DNA of 64,000 nt, taken from the NCBI RefSeq assembly GCF_900182705.1, contig NZ_FXTP01000002.1, positions 372,001 through 436,000 of the forward strand, written 5' to 3'. The first letter of the stretch is position 1. Every line of letters begins with the position of its first letter. Both the position numbers and the translations under genes were made by a program. The notes below the pieces were generated by a model that was not told where the DNA came from, made no database searches, and saw only the letters and a list, made by a program, of their open reading frames with translations. Shown one piece after another: positions 55,535 to 64,000 of this stretch. This stretch comes from Gracilimonas mengyeensis. Lineage in GTDB: Bacteria > Bacteroidota > Rhodothermia > Balneolales > Balneolaceae.

Positions 55535-58390
55535 TTAGTTGCTACCGCGGAAACTTTCGGGCGGACCTAAATAGGTTTCACCTACCTCTCCGGTTTCAAC
55601 TACAATTTTCTCCACCACTACGCCGGGATCCAGCATCCAGATTTTGAGCGTGTGTTTGCCGGCTTCATCAATGGTATGGGTAGTGCTTTTCACGTTGATG
55701 TAATTGGCTACTACTTGGTTCCAGTTGAAATTTTCATGGAGGTTTACAATTTGCGGTTCTTCGTCATCAATGGAAATGCCAAAGCGCAGTCCGGGATGAT
55801 CCATATAATAGTCCAACGTAGGGGCCAGGTGAACGTTTACCGTCACTTCGCCTTCCGAGAACAAGTGCATATCATACTCCAAACGTGGACTATTTTCTGT
55901 GCCAGGAGTTTTTGAAGAAGCCGTAACCGGATGAGGGGTCATGGCAGACTTGGAGCGGCCCAGGCGCGGAACTTCAACCCACTGGATATCTCCCGCAGGT
56001 ATTTGGCGCTGAAAATGGGCCGCCTCCATACTCACAAAACCATTGCTTTCCACAAAACCGCTTAGGTTTTCTTTTTGGGGTGATGCAGGATTGGAAGCTA
56101 CAGCTTCTACTTCCACTGTTTCGCCATTTTCACTTTCAATAGTGATGGTTGCGGTGTGTGTTCCGGCAGGCACGGCGTCCCAATCTACATGAATCCAAAG
56201 TCGTTCCTGATCTTTAACTTCACCCGTCACGCCATCTACCTTCAGCCAGTTGGCATCGGATTCGGCGGTATAGTTGAATGAAGAACTTCCGCGGTTGAAG
56301 ACCTCCAGGTAATAATCCTGTTGGTTGAACACGTCAAAGCCGGGCAGTTTAGCTTGTTTGCTTGACTGAGGCCACCAGTCAGAAGAACCGAGGACGGAAA
56401 CTCCCATCTCTGCTTCTGTTGAGAGTTCAATAGTTTCTGTTTCGGGGATATTGTTGTTTGGCGGCTGTTGCCAGTAGGTATATCCGATATGCGTTTGTGA
56501 CATAAAGTGATTCCATTTGCCATCCGCCAGGTCGGTGTGATACTCTTCCGTTAACAGCGAATCGCGGTCAAACAAATACTGCACACGTTCGGCCATTTCG
56601 TTGGTTTTTGCACGTCCTTGTGCTGCATACCATCGGTTTTTGGCGGTGGTTACATACAGTTCGTTGAGGTTGGCACTGGCTTTAACTGGAAACAGCACGA
56701 GCTGGTAGAAAGCATCTTTATGGCTTTCAGGGAGCGCATTGTATAGTTCTTCAGCCTCTTTAGCCAGTTTGTTGTAATCTTTTACGATACGTTCGGCTTC
56801 ATTAAAATGAACGAGACTGTAGGTATTAGGGCTGAGGAGTTCGGGTTTGCGACGAGCATTATATCTGGTATACTCATTCAGCATGTGGGCAATTTGCTCA
56901 CTGTATTCTTCGCCAAACTGGTAGGCAGACCACTCTCGGGGATATGCTTCCATTTTATCTACGGTCATTTCCTCGGGATCCCAGGCGTGATCCAGGAAGA
57001 AAGAAATAGGGAATTCCATGGGCTTCAAATCGCCTACGTTAACCAGCCACATACGGTCCATGCCGTGTTCCCAAACCAGGTTCATTTGCTCCCAGGTGCG
57101 AGAGATTTGACTGGTATTAATCCACTTATAATTTCGCGGTCCGCCCACGTAATCAAAGTGGTAATAAAGGCCCCAGCCGGCGGGATGCTCTTGTGCTTCA
57201 GAGCCGGGTTTTGGCATAAGGCGCACGTTGCCCCAATTGTCGTCGGCAGCCAGCAGCATCACCTCGTCAGGTACACGCATGCCCTGTTCGTAATAATCCT
57301 GGACCTCTTTATAGAGCGCCCAAAGCTGTACCTGTCGGTCTTTATTATTTGGGGATAGAGAATCAATAATTTCGCGCTGATCCCGTACAATGCGTTGCAA
57401 TAGCTCCACATTGGTGTCTTCGCTCATGGCTTCGTCGCCATCGCCGCGCATGGCCAGCGAGATAGAGGCTTCATAATCCTTGAGTCGCTTAATGCCGGTG
57501 GCCCAGAATTCCCGCAAGGTCTCCGCATTGGTTTGATAATTCCATTCACCTTCCCCATAACGTTCCCATTCCACGTGGGCGCGAGCCATAGGTTCGTGGT
57601 GGGAAGTACCAATCACTACCCCATATTTATCAGCGGTTTGGGCGTTCAGGGGGTCATCATCATAAAAAGCCTTGCCCCACATGGCCGTCCAGATGTAATT
57701 GCCTTTTTGGCGGAGGATGAGCTCAAATACATCCCCGTAGAACTCGTGATTGAAACCTCCGTAGGTTTCATGTACCCAACCGTAGAGCGCAGGATTTTCA
57801 TCATTCAAAAAGATACCTCGGTACTGCACTTTAGGCATATCTACCGTTTTACAACCGGCTACTACCGAAACGTTGTCTTTTTGTTCAATGGGAACGTCTG
57901 CCCACCAGTACCAGGGCGAAACGCCGATTTCTTTGGAAATCTCATAGATTCCGTAAATGGTTCCGCGTTTGTCACTACCGGCTATAACCAGCGCTTCATC
58001 AATACCAGGGAAGGGATTTTCGACTACCTGATGAAGATATGCTTCCCATTCGCCTTCAATCTCTGAAACGTCAATTTTGCCATCTTCAATTAAAGCATCA
58101 ATTTCCGGGCTTTTTCCAATGGTCCCTGCCAGTACAAATTTGCTGTGAGGGAGTCCGGTTGACTGAAAGTGTACCGGGTTTTGAGAGACTTTCTGCAGAT
58201 CAGACTGCAGGTCACCCATAGCACGTTGAGCACCGTCAAAGTCATTTTGTGAGATGTATAGGGGAACGGAGTTTCCATTCGAAATAATATCGAAGCACTT
58301 TTCAGCTGTATCTTGCGCGCTACCGTTTGCCGGCAACAACAAAACCGTTGCAAGGAAAAGGGCTGCAATTTTGAGGGTTGGTTTTAACAT
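55535..58390 (-). CDS. GH115 alpha-glucuronidase
   Basis: 951 residues from the ATG at 58388-58390, which starts a signal peptide (LKPTLKIAALFLATVLLLPANGSAQ region); an upstream in-frame start at 58504 would add 38 non-signal residues. Family features: KFVLAGTIGKSPEIDALI and RGTIYGIYEISKEIGVSPWYWWADVPI near the N-terminus, YRGIFLNDENPALYGW, GNYIWTAMWGKAFYDDDP, GTSHHEPMARAH (near 265-277), and a C-terminal beta domain near 780-950. Removes (4-O-methyl)glucuronic acid branches from xylan, complementing the GH10 enzymes encoded divergently. Confidence 0.93.
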   Translation of the reverse strand: MLKPTLKIAALFLATVLLLPANGSAQDTAEKCFDIISNGNSVPLYISQNDFDGAQRAMGDLQSDLQKVSQNPVHFQSTGLPHSKFVLAGTIGKSPEIDALIEDGKIDVSEIEGEWEAYLHQVVENPFPGIDEALVIAGSDKRGTIYGIYEISKEIGVSPWYWWADVPIEQKDNVSVVAGCKTVDMPKVQYRGIFLNDENPALYGWVHETYGGFNHEFYGDVFELILRQKGNYIWTAMWGKAFYDDDPLNAQTADKYGVVIGTSHHEPMARAHVEWERYGEGEWNYQTNAETLREFWATGIKRLKDYEASISLAMRGDGDEAMSEDTNVELLQRIVRDQREIIDSLSPNNKDRQVQLWALYKEVQDYYEQGMRVPDEVMLLAADDNWGNVRLMPKPGSEAQEHPAGWGLYYHFDYVGGPRNYKWINTSQISRTWEQMNLVWEHGMDRMWLVNVGDLKPMEFPISFFLDHAWDPEEMTVDKMEAYPREWSAYQFGEEYSEQIAHMLNEYTRYNARRKPELLSPNTYSLVHFNEAERIVKDYNKLAKEAEELYNALPESHKDAFYQLVLFPVKASANLNELYVTTAKNRWYAAQGRAKTNEMAERVQYLFDRDSLLTEEYHTDLADGKWNHFMSQTHIGYTYWQQPPNNNIPETETIELSTEAEMGVSVLGSSDWWPQSSKQAKLPGFDVFNQQDYYLEVFNRGSSSFNYTAESDANWLKVDGVTGEVKDQERLWIHVDWDAVPAGTHTATITIESENGETVEVEAVASNPASPQKENLSGFVESNGFVSMEAAHFQRQIPAGDIQWVEVPRLGRSKSAMTPHPVTASSKTPGTENSPRLEYDMHLFSEGEVTVNVHLAPTLDYYMDHPGLRFGISIDDEEPQIVNLHENFNWNQVVANYINVKSTTHTIDEAGKHTLKIWMLDPGVVVEKIVVETGEVGETYLGPPESFRGSN

Positions 58391-58563
58391 GATAGTAATA
58401 GTAGGTTTTGGTTGGTTTGAAATATTTGATGCTTCTTGCAGCAGTAATGTTCTATCCAAAAACAGTAAGGGGGCATTCTTTAAGGATTCTCGTAAATGCC
58501 TCAAAGGCTGAGTTCAGGTAAAGTGCTACACGAGGCATATATTCAATATTTTTGAACTTTAGA

Positions 58564-58583
58564 TTCAAAGCGTTTCCATTGAA
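58564..58583. promoter_or_regulatory. possible LacI-family operator upstream of GH115
   Basis: TTCAAAGCGTTTCCATTGAA: 5-base outer arms TTCAA/TTGAA and a central AAGCGTTT with the CG step typical of LacI/GalR sites. No such regulator is encoded in this window. Confidence 0.35.
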
Positions 58584-58884
58584 AAAACTGTTTTGGCATT
58601 TCGATATTCATTTAGTGTACAGATCCGATAGCTGAAAAAGAAACCAGCTCGGTGAAAGATATTTCCTTTGTCCAATGCGTGTGCATAAGTAATACAGAGT
58701 TTTTTTTGCCTGTACCGGTTGATCTACTGACTCCGTTGACATACAACTTCTTAGGCGGTAATAATTTTAATAGATGAAAATTTGAACAATTTTTTATCCC
58801 TGATAAAGAAGTATGAGCAAAAAATATAATGTAAAATTTGAAATCCTGTAAAAACGCCTTAAAAAAAGATCAAAGGAGTTTATT

Positions 58885-58920
58885 ATGACTTTTAGGTACT
58901 ATAATTCCTTGCCATTATAA
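58885..58920 (+). CDS. possible 11-codon leader ORF
   Basis: ATG preceded by AAAGGAG at an ideal 6-base gap encodes MTFRYYNSLPL and stops at TAA 58918; a TTCCTT/AAGGAA hairpin (58905-58924) covers its end. Upstream of the first GH10 gene. A leader peptide is speculative. Confidence 0.25.
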   Translation: MTFRYYNSLPL

Positions 58921-59083
58921 GGAAAATTTGGTTACTTGTTTGCGCAATATGTGTGCAATATTTGCATCAATTTATATGCCTTGTTGGGGTCGTTGGAGTC
59001 TTTCCTAATCCGCAAGCATATCTGTCTGCTGCATTTTAGCAGGTTTAACTAATATTATTTTTTAGCTGTTTAATTTTACGTTT

Positions 59084-60433
59084 ATGGTGAAAATGGATTG
59101 TTTGCGCGGGATGATGTTATTATCGATGGTAGCGCTTTTCATTAATGCTGCTGGTTTCCAACAGACTCAAGCTCAAATCGCAGAAGGCAAGTCGAAGTGG
59201 CTTGGTAGTGCCTATGCTGATGACCAGGAAGAACGATTCCTTAATTACTGGAACCAGATAACGCCCGAGAATTCTGGAAAATGGGGTAGTGTGGAAGGGT
59301 CTCGGGATCAATATAACTGGACGCAGTTAGATGAAGCATACAACCGCGCTATTGGTAACAGCCTGCCTTTCCGTTTTCATGTGCTGGTATGGGGAAGGCA
59401 ACAGCCACAATGGGTTCGGGATTTGCCGCAGGACGAACAACTTGAAGAGCTGAGGGAATGGTTTGAAGCAGTGGCAGAACGATATCCGGAAATCGATTAC
59501 CTGGAAGTGGTGAACGAACCGATCAACGACCCCCCTACTACCACCGGAGCCAATGCCAATGATGAGGGCAGCGGTGGCTATTACGAAGCTTTGGGTGGAT
59601 CTGGTGAAACCGGTTGGGACTGGGTGATCAACGCTTTTCAAATGGCCCGGGATATTTTTCCTTCTTCAGTGAAATTGATGATTAATGAATACGGGATTGT
59701 GAGCAGCTCAAGCCGGGTGCAACAGTATCTTGGTATTGTGAATCTTCTTAAAGAACGAGGCCTGATTGATGGCATAGGGGCTCAGGCACATGCTTTCAGT
59801 AATGGCGGTTCTAGTGAGTCGAGCACATCGCCCAATACCATGCGCAACAATTTAAACACTCTGGGAGAATCCGGCTTACCCCTGCAAATTACAGAACTGG
59901 ATATAGACGGCGACCCCAATGGAAGTGATGACGAATCCGATGAGTTGCAGCTGGAACGTTACCAGCGCATATTTCCTGTATTTTGGGAGCACCCAAAGGT
60001 GGAAGGAGTCACTCTTTGGGGATGGTTGCCGGGAATGTGGCGTTCTCCTCAAGAAGCGTACATTTTCAATGGTCGTCCTCGCCCCGCAATGGAATGGTTG
60101 CAAGACTATGTAGATACAGCGAATGTTGAGGTTAATGTATCGCTCGAGGAACCGGGCTTTGAGCTTCCCAGGGGCTATGCTTTACATCAAAATTATCCAA
60201 ACCCGTTCAATCCTAGTACCGAAATCTCTTATCAGCTACCAGTGGCATCATCGGTTTCCATTGTTGTATATGATCTCACGGGCCGGAAAATAAAAACCTT
60301 GCTGAACAGTCAGCAATCATCTGGTAGTCACAGTGTGACTTTTAATGCTAACGGTATGCCAACCGGTGTATACTTTTATGAAATAAAAGCCGGAGCATTC
60401 AGGCAGGTAAAAAGAATGACACTTATTAAATAG
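59084..60433 (+). CDS. GH10 xylanase with type IX secretion tail
   Basis: 449 residues with signal peptide (ending near TQAQ). GH10 catalytic barrel residues 28-345: SGKWGSVEG, acid/base Glu in LEVVNEPINDP (near 145), nucleophile Glu in LQITELDIDGD (near 270), GVTLWGWLPGMW. The last 85 residues, [18 protein letters not shown]...GVYFYEIKAG, are a T9SS sorting domain, so the enzyme is exported to the surface or medium. Cleaves internal beta-1,4-xylosyl bonds. A second GH10 gene follows 68 bases later in the same direction. Confidence 0.93.
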   Translation: MVKMDCLRGMMLLSMVALFINAAGFQQTQAQIAEGKSKWLGSAYADDQEERFLNYWNQITPENSGKWGSVEGSRDQYNWTQLDEAYNRAIGNSLPFRFHVLVWGRQQPQWVRDLPQDEQLEELREWFEAVAERYPEIDYLEVVNEPINDPPTTTGANANDEGSGGYYEALGGSGETGWDWVINAFQMARDIFPSSVKLMINEYGIVSSSSRVQQYLGIVNLLKERGLIDGIGAQAHAFSNGGSSESSTSPNTMRNNLNTLGESGLPLQITELDIDGDPNGSDDESDELQLERYQRIFPVFWEHPKVEGVTLWGWLPGMWRSPQEAYIFNGRPRPAMEWLQDYVDTANVEVNVSLEEPGFELPRGYALHQNYPNPFNPSTEISYQLPVASSVSIVVYDLTGRKIKTLLNSQQSSGSHSVTFNANGMPTGVYFYEIKAGAFRQVKRMTLIK

Positions 60434-60501
60434 CTTTCTATGGTGGAATAAATAATTATCAACAACAAAACAACTATTCAACATAATTATATAGGAGTAT
60501 T

Positions 60502-62958
60502 ATGCGAAGATTAACGATACCATTATTAAAAGATATTGCGAGGCCCTTATTTCAAGGGGCTATGTTGCTGCTACTGGCGGGAGCGCTTGTGAGTGCGCAA
60601 GCACAATCGCAGGTAGTAGTAAATGATAACGGAGGTTTTGAAGATGCAGATGTTACCGTTGGTGAAGATACCGTAGGTGTAACGGGCTGGACATTTGAGC
60701 TGCAAGGTGATGCCGATGCAAACTTTATTATCACCGATCAAGGTGTGCATTCTGGTGAGCGTGCTCTTGGTGTGGTTGTAAATGGTTTAGGCAGCAGTGC
60801 CTGGCATATTCAAGCTATTAATGAGCCCTTTGAAGTGTCATCTGAAAAAGAATATACATTTTCGGTTTGGCTGAAATCTACTTCTGCCGGTTCTGCGGTG
60901 GACATCACTGCGGGGAACCCAGATTTCGACGAGTTTGGCCGAAGCAGTGTGGAAGTAGGTACTGAGTGGGCTGAATATACCTTCACCTTTACCCCACCAG
61001 CTGGTGATACGGTAGGGCGTGCTCCAATACATTTTAATTTTGCAGATAATGAAGGTGATACCTTGTGGGTGGATGATCTGAGCATCTCCTATCCGAAAAT
61101 TGTGGGAGAACCTCTGATTGTTGAAGCCGAGTCAGGTGATCTTGGCAGTGAATGGGCTACGGAAACGGATGACGAAGATTCCAGTACTTATGTGACCATC
61201 ACAACAGATTACAATGAAACATCCGGAATGGCTGATTATCCCGGTGTAAACCGAACAATATCTTATGATGTCACTTTCCCTGATACCGGCAGCTACGACC
61301 TTTTTGCTCGTATTTATATTGGAGATGACACCTTTAATGACGATAGCTGGTTTGTTCCTGTACGTTTTGGAGAACTCAACCCTGATAGTGCCAGCCATTG
61401 GCAGGTAAGCAATGGGCTTGCCAGTGCAGGTTTTAATTCTCCAGAAGAGGTAGTTCGTGAAGCCGGTGGACTGGGAGAAGGTACCTGGAAATGGGTTAAT
61501 CTGACTAAAAACGCTTATCAGAGTACCACGGCCGACACTTTTATGATCAGTGATCCCGATAGCCTGATGCGTACATTCCAGGTTGGTGCCCGGGAAAACG
61601 GTTTTAGAATTGATAAGATCGCCTTTGGACTTACTGACTATTATTACACCGTTGAGAATTTAAATAATGGTGAAGTTGGTTCTCCAACTCCTCCGGATGA
61701 AGAACCTCCGGTAGAAATGGACCCTATTGCCGAAGGCAAAGAAAAATGGTTGGGTAATATTTACAGTTCAGCTCAGATTGACGGTTTTACCAATTATTGG
61801 AATCAGGTTACTGCTGAAAATGCCGGCAAATGGGGCAGTGTAGAAGGTACAAGAGATCAAATGAACTGGGGACCGTTAGATGCAGCTTACGACCTGGCCA
61901 AAGAAAATGGCTATCCCTATCGGTTCCACGTACTGATTTGGGGTGGACAGCAACCAGGTTGGATCAACGACCTGAGCACCGAAGAGCAACGGGAAGAGAT
62001 AGAAGAGTGGATGGATGCAGTAGCTGAACGCTACCCGGACATGGACTATGTAGAAGTAGTTAATGAGGGCTCTAACGGACACCAGTTACCTGACGGGCAG
62101 AGTGGTGATGCCAATTACATTGAGGCACTTGGGGGTACTGGTGAAACCGGCCACGATTGGATTATCGAATCCTTCAGAATGGCTCGTGAGCGTTTCCCCG
62201 ATGCAAAACTGATGATTAACGATTACGGGATTGTAGGTAATACCAGCGCCACACGTAATTACATCGATATCATTGAAGACTTACAGGCCGAGGGATTGAT
62301 TGATGTGATTGGCGTGCAATCGCATGCTTTCTCAACCAGAGGCTCTGCCAATGGAATGAGAACAACATTAAACATGCTTGCTAACACCGGTTTACCCATA
62401 CAATCAACGGAAATGGACATTGATGGCGATCCGGGGGGATCTCAATCTCAATCTGACCAGGCTCAGCTGGAAGATATACAGCGTATCTTCCCGGTATTTT
62501 GGGAGCATCCTGCTGTAATGGGAGTGACTCTTTGGGGCTGGCGTCCGGGACTTTGGAGAACGGATCAGGATGCCTTCCTGGTACGTAATAACGGAGATGA
62601 ACGTCCTGCCCTGGAATGGTTGCGGAATTATGTAGATAGCGCTGAGGTAGAATTCGCGGTATCTATCGAAGAAGAATTGGCGGGTGACATGCCGGATGAA
62701 TTCCAGTTGCGTCAGAACTATCCAAACCCTTTCAACCCGACAACTCAAATTATGTATGATGTGCCGGCTGCATCCGAGGTGTCCCTCAAGGTGTATGATA
62801 TTACCGGTCGACTGATTCAAACATTGGTAAGTGGGCGAAAATCTGCTGGAACACATACCGTACAGTTTGACGCAGGTAACTTGTCTTCCGGTGTATATCT
62901 GTATCGCCTCGAAACAGGTTCACATGCACAAGTTAAACGGATGATGCTTATCAAGTAG
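60502..62958 (+). CDS. multidomain GH10 xylanase with two CBMs and type IX tail
   Basis: 818 residues, signal peptide ending VSAQ. Domain order: CBM4/9-like sandwich (32-195, [11 protein letters not shown]...[17 protein letters not shown]), CBM6/35-like module (208-390, [25 protein letters not shown]), GH10 barrel (410-712) and T9SS tail (735-818, [18 protein letters not shown]). Acid/base Glu lies in [11 protein letters not shown] (near 521), where the usual NEP is NEG; nucleophile Glu in [10 protein letters not shown] (near 636). Start has an AGGAG site 6 bases upstream. Its barrel is clearly paralogous to the preceding gene. Confidence 0.93.
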   Translation: MRRLTIPLLKDIARPLFQGAMLLLLAGALVSAQAQSQVVVNDNGGFEDADVTVGEDTVGVTGWTFELQGDADANFIITDQGVHSGERALGVVVNGLGSSAWHIQAINEPFEVSSEKEYTFSVWLKSTSAGSAVDITAGNPDFDEFGRSSVEVGTEWAEYTFTFTPPAGDTVGRAPIHFNFADNEGDTLWVDDLSISYPKIVGEPLIVEAESGDLGSEWATETDDEDSSTYVTITTDYNETSGMADYPGVNRTISYDVTFPDTGSYDLFARIYIGDDTFNDDSWFVPVRFGELNPDSASHWQVSNGLASAGFNSPEEVVREAGGLGEGTWKWVNLTKNAYQSTTADTFMISDPDSLMRTFQVGARENGFRIDKIAFGLTDYYYTVENLNNGEVGSPTPPDEEPPVEMDPIAEGKEKWLGNIYSSAQIDGFTNYWNQVTAENAGKWGSVEGTRDQMNWGPLDAAYDLAKENGYPYRFHVLIWGGQQPGWINDLSTEEQREEIEEWMDAVAERYPDMDYVEVVNEGSNGHQLPDGQSGDANYIEALGGTGETGHDWIIESFRMARERFPDAKLMINDYGIVGNTSATRNYIDIIEDLQAEGLIDVIGVQSHAFSTRGSANGMRTTLNMLANTGLPIQSTEMDIDGDPGGSQSQSDQAQLEDIQRIFPVFWEHPAVMGVTLWGWRPGLWRTDQDAFLVRNNGDERPALEWLRNYVDSAEVEFAVSIEEELAGDMPDEFQLRQNYPNPFNPTTQIMYDVPAASEVSLKVYDITGRLIQTLVSGRKSAGTHTVQFDAGNLSSGVYLYRLETGSHAQVKRMMLIK

Positions 62959-63046
62959 AAATATTCATCAATATTTCATGCACATATATTATGATGAACA
63001 TAGCATCCATATATGATATTAGCCGCTTAAAGTGGCTGTAAATTAT

Positions 63047-63085
63047 AAAAAGCCCGCTTTAAGAGATTAAAGCGGGCTTTCTTTT
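63047..63085 (+). terminator. terminator after the second GH10 gene
   Basis: AAGCCCGCTTTAA / TTAAAGCGGGCTT stem, loop GAGA, then CTTTT. A weaker AGCCGCTT/AAGTGGCT hairpin precedes it at 63021-63037. The stem ends just before the GH9 gene. Confidence 0.85.
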
Positions 63086-63114
63086 AAAAGATCTATAAAT
63101 CAGATTTCACAATT

Positions 63115-64000
63115 ATGAAAAGCTTTATACCAGCGTTCAGGATTACAAAGAAAAGTATACCATGGTTGAATATGATTTTCCTTATGGGATTGATTATCGT
63201 CACACCGGTACAAGCTCAGGAGTTTTCGGTCAACAATAAAGAGTATTTTGAGAAGCAAGGGGCCAACGTACTGGTATTTAGCAACTGGTACGATGGCAAT
63301 TTCAGTGATTCGAAAATGAGTGGAATTGAAATCATCCATCACGGGGAACGCACGGCTACCAATGGGGATGTGCGTATCCATCATACCCCTGAACAATGGG
63401 ATGCCATTCCCTCTTTTGTGGAGCGAAATGTGGATGCAGAAAACGGTGTGATAGAAGCGTGGCTTGAATACCCCGATTATGACTTTGAGTATAAAATACG
63501 TGCTGAAGCCAAAGAAGATGGAATTGCGCTGAGTGTACATGTTGATGAGGCCGTGCCTGATGAATTGGAAGGACGTGTAGGATTCAATTTTGAGTTCTTG
63601 CCCCCGGCTTATTTTGAAAAAACGTATTACATGGATCAGCAGACCGGCGTATTTCCCCTGTATCCTACCGGTCCTATGAATATTAATGAACAGGGAGAAA
63701 CAGAACCTACTCCCTTAGTTAAAGGAAAGAAATTAGTACTGGCGCCTAACGATCCCACAAAAAGGGTCACCATTACGTCAGGTATAAGTGAGCTGATGCT
63801 TTTTGATGGCCGCGCTAAAGCCCAGAATGGATGGTTTGTAGTGCGTAGCCTTATTCCCGCGGGTGAAACCGGTAAAGTGGTCGACTGGTTTTTGGAAGTA
63901 AATAACCTGCCAAACTGGATGCGTACGCCGGTAATTACCCATTCGCAAGTAGGTTATCATCCTTCTCAAACCAAACAAGCGGTGATAGAGCTGGATGCCA
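63115..64000 (+). CDS. GH9-like endoglucanase, N-terminal part (cut by window end)
   Basis: ATG at 63115; the frame stays open to base 64000 (about 295 codons) without a stop. A signal peptide follows (WLNMIFLMGLIIVTPVQAQ). After a 230-residue beta-rich unknown region (SVNNKEYFEKQGANVLVFS, IRAEAKEDGIALSVHVDEA), the last visible residues PVITHSQVGYHPSQTKQAVIELDA match the opening of the cellulase N-terminal Ig-like domain that precedes GH9 catalytic modules (NQVGYxP motif). The catalytic part lies outside. Assignment to GH9 is inference from this motif and the xylanase neighbours. Confidence 0.7.
   Translation, partial: MKSFIPAFRITKKSIPWLNMIFLMGLIIVTPVQAQEFSVNNKEYFEKQGANVLVFSNWYDGNFSDSKMSGIEIIHHGERTATNGDVRIHHTPEQWDAIPSFVERNVDAENGVIEAWLEYPDYDFEYKIRAEAKEDGIALSVHVDEAVPDELEGRVGFNFEFLPPAYFEKTYYMDQQTGVFPLYPTGPMNINEQGETEPTPLVKGKKLVLAPNDPTKRVTITSGISELMLFDGRAKAQNGWFVVRSLIPAGETGKVVDWFLEVNNLPNWMRTPVITHSQVGYHPSQTKQAVIELDA

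Larger units (their letters stand above)
58505..59083. other. 579-bp divergent region of the xylan locus
   Basis: Separates GH115 and the first GH10. Holds a LacI-type half-palindrome (58564-58583), a micro-ORF with a ribosome-binding site (58885-58920), TTGCGCAA (58940-58947) and a CTGCT-AGCAG hairpin close to the GH10 start. No other gene. Confidence 0.5.

Overview
The window reads as chromosomal DNA of a marine, Gram-negative member of the Balneolota/Rhodothermota side of the Bacteroidota superphylum. This is inferred from type IX secretion tails of the form [10 protein letters not shown] on two xylanases, many lipoproteins and outer-membrane barrels, scarce Shine-Dalgarno sequences, and relatives of Bacteroidota families such as DUF3109. 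No rRNA, tRNA, CRISPR array, transposase or integrase was found.

Layout. 1-5.8 kb: end of an M3 oligopeptidase, a GAF-type sensor-like protein coupled to phosphopentomutase (deoB), then a DUF3109 metal/cluster protein overlapping rpoN. 5.8-11.5 kb is an accessory island: a PIN/ribbon-helix-helix toxin-antitoxin pair bounded by 37-bp direct repeats that start exactly at stop codons, followed by two large paralogous lipoproteins on the minus strand, separated by a hairpin-rich non-coding stretch and bounded by two 60-bp repeats with conserved ends and a divergent core. 11.5-13.3 kb: a 599-residue protein of unknown function. 13.5-16.8 kb: a compact nitrite-reduction cluster (NirK, NirV-like, SCO, cupredoxin) with two copies of a palindromic operator upstream of nirK. 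17-21.7 kb: an orphan exosortase, an aminotransferase IV/sulfotransferase-like pair, and two porins.

21.8-33.7 kb holds housekeeping and envelope genes: lgt, pcm, a DUF368 polyprenyl-phosphate transporter, a YgjP-like peptidase, an MscS channel, an outer-membrane barrel, DPP-IV, a lipoprotein pair and an acyl-CoA ligase. 34-37.8 kb: a GH43 arabinanase, an RDD protein with a large insertion, and a ZIP transporter. 38-43.4 kb, all minus: purA, a STAS protein, secF, secD and a hypothetical. 43.4-50.3 kb: a probable gene relic, gdhA, uvrA and an M61 peptidase. 50.5-54.5 kb: a thioredoxin lipoprotein, then a tight VTC-domain / DUF4956 / HlyD operon. 54.5-64 kb: a META lipoprotein and a xylan/plant-polysaccharide locus: GH115 on the minus strand, divergent from two GH10 xylanases and a GH9 enzyme cut by the window end.

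The least explained parts are the 5.8-11.5 kb island, the nirK operator pair, and the VTC-DUF4956-HlyD operon. Several intergenic regions also carry dispersed REP-like inverted pairs and short heptanucleotide tandem repeats.
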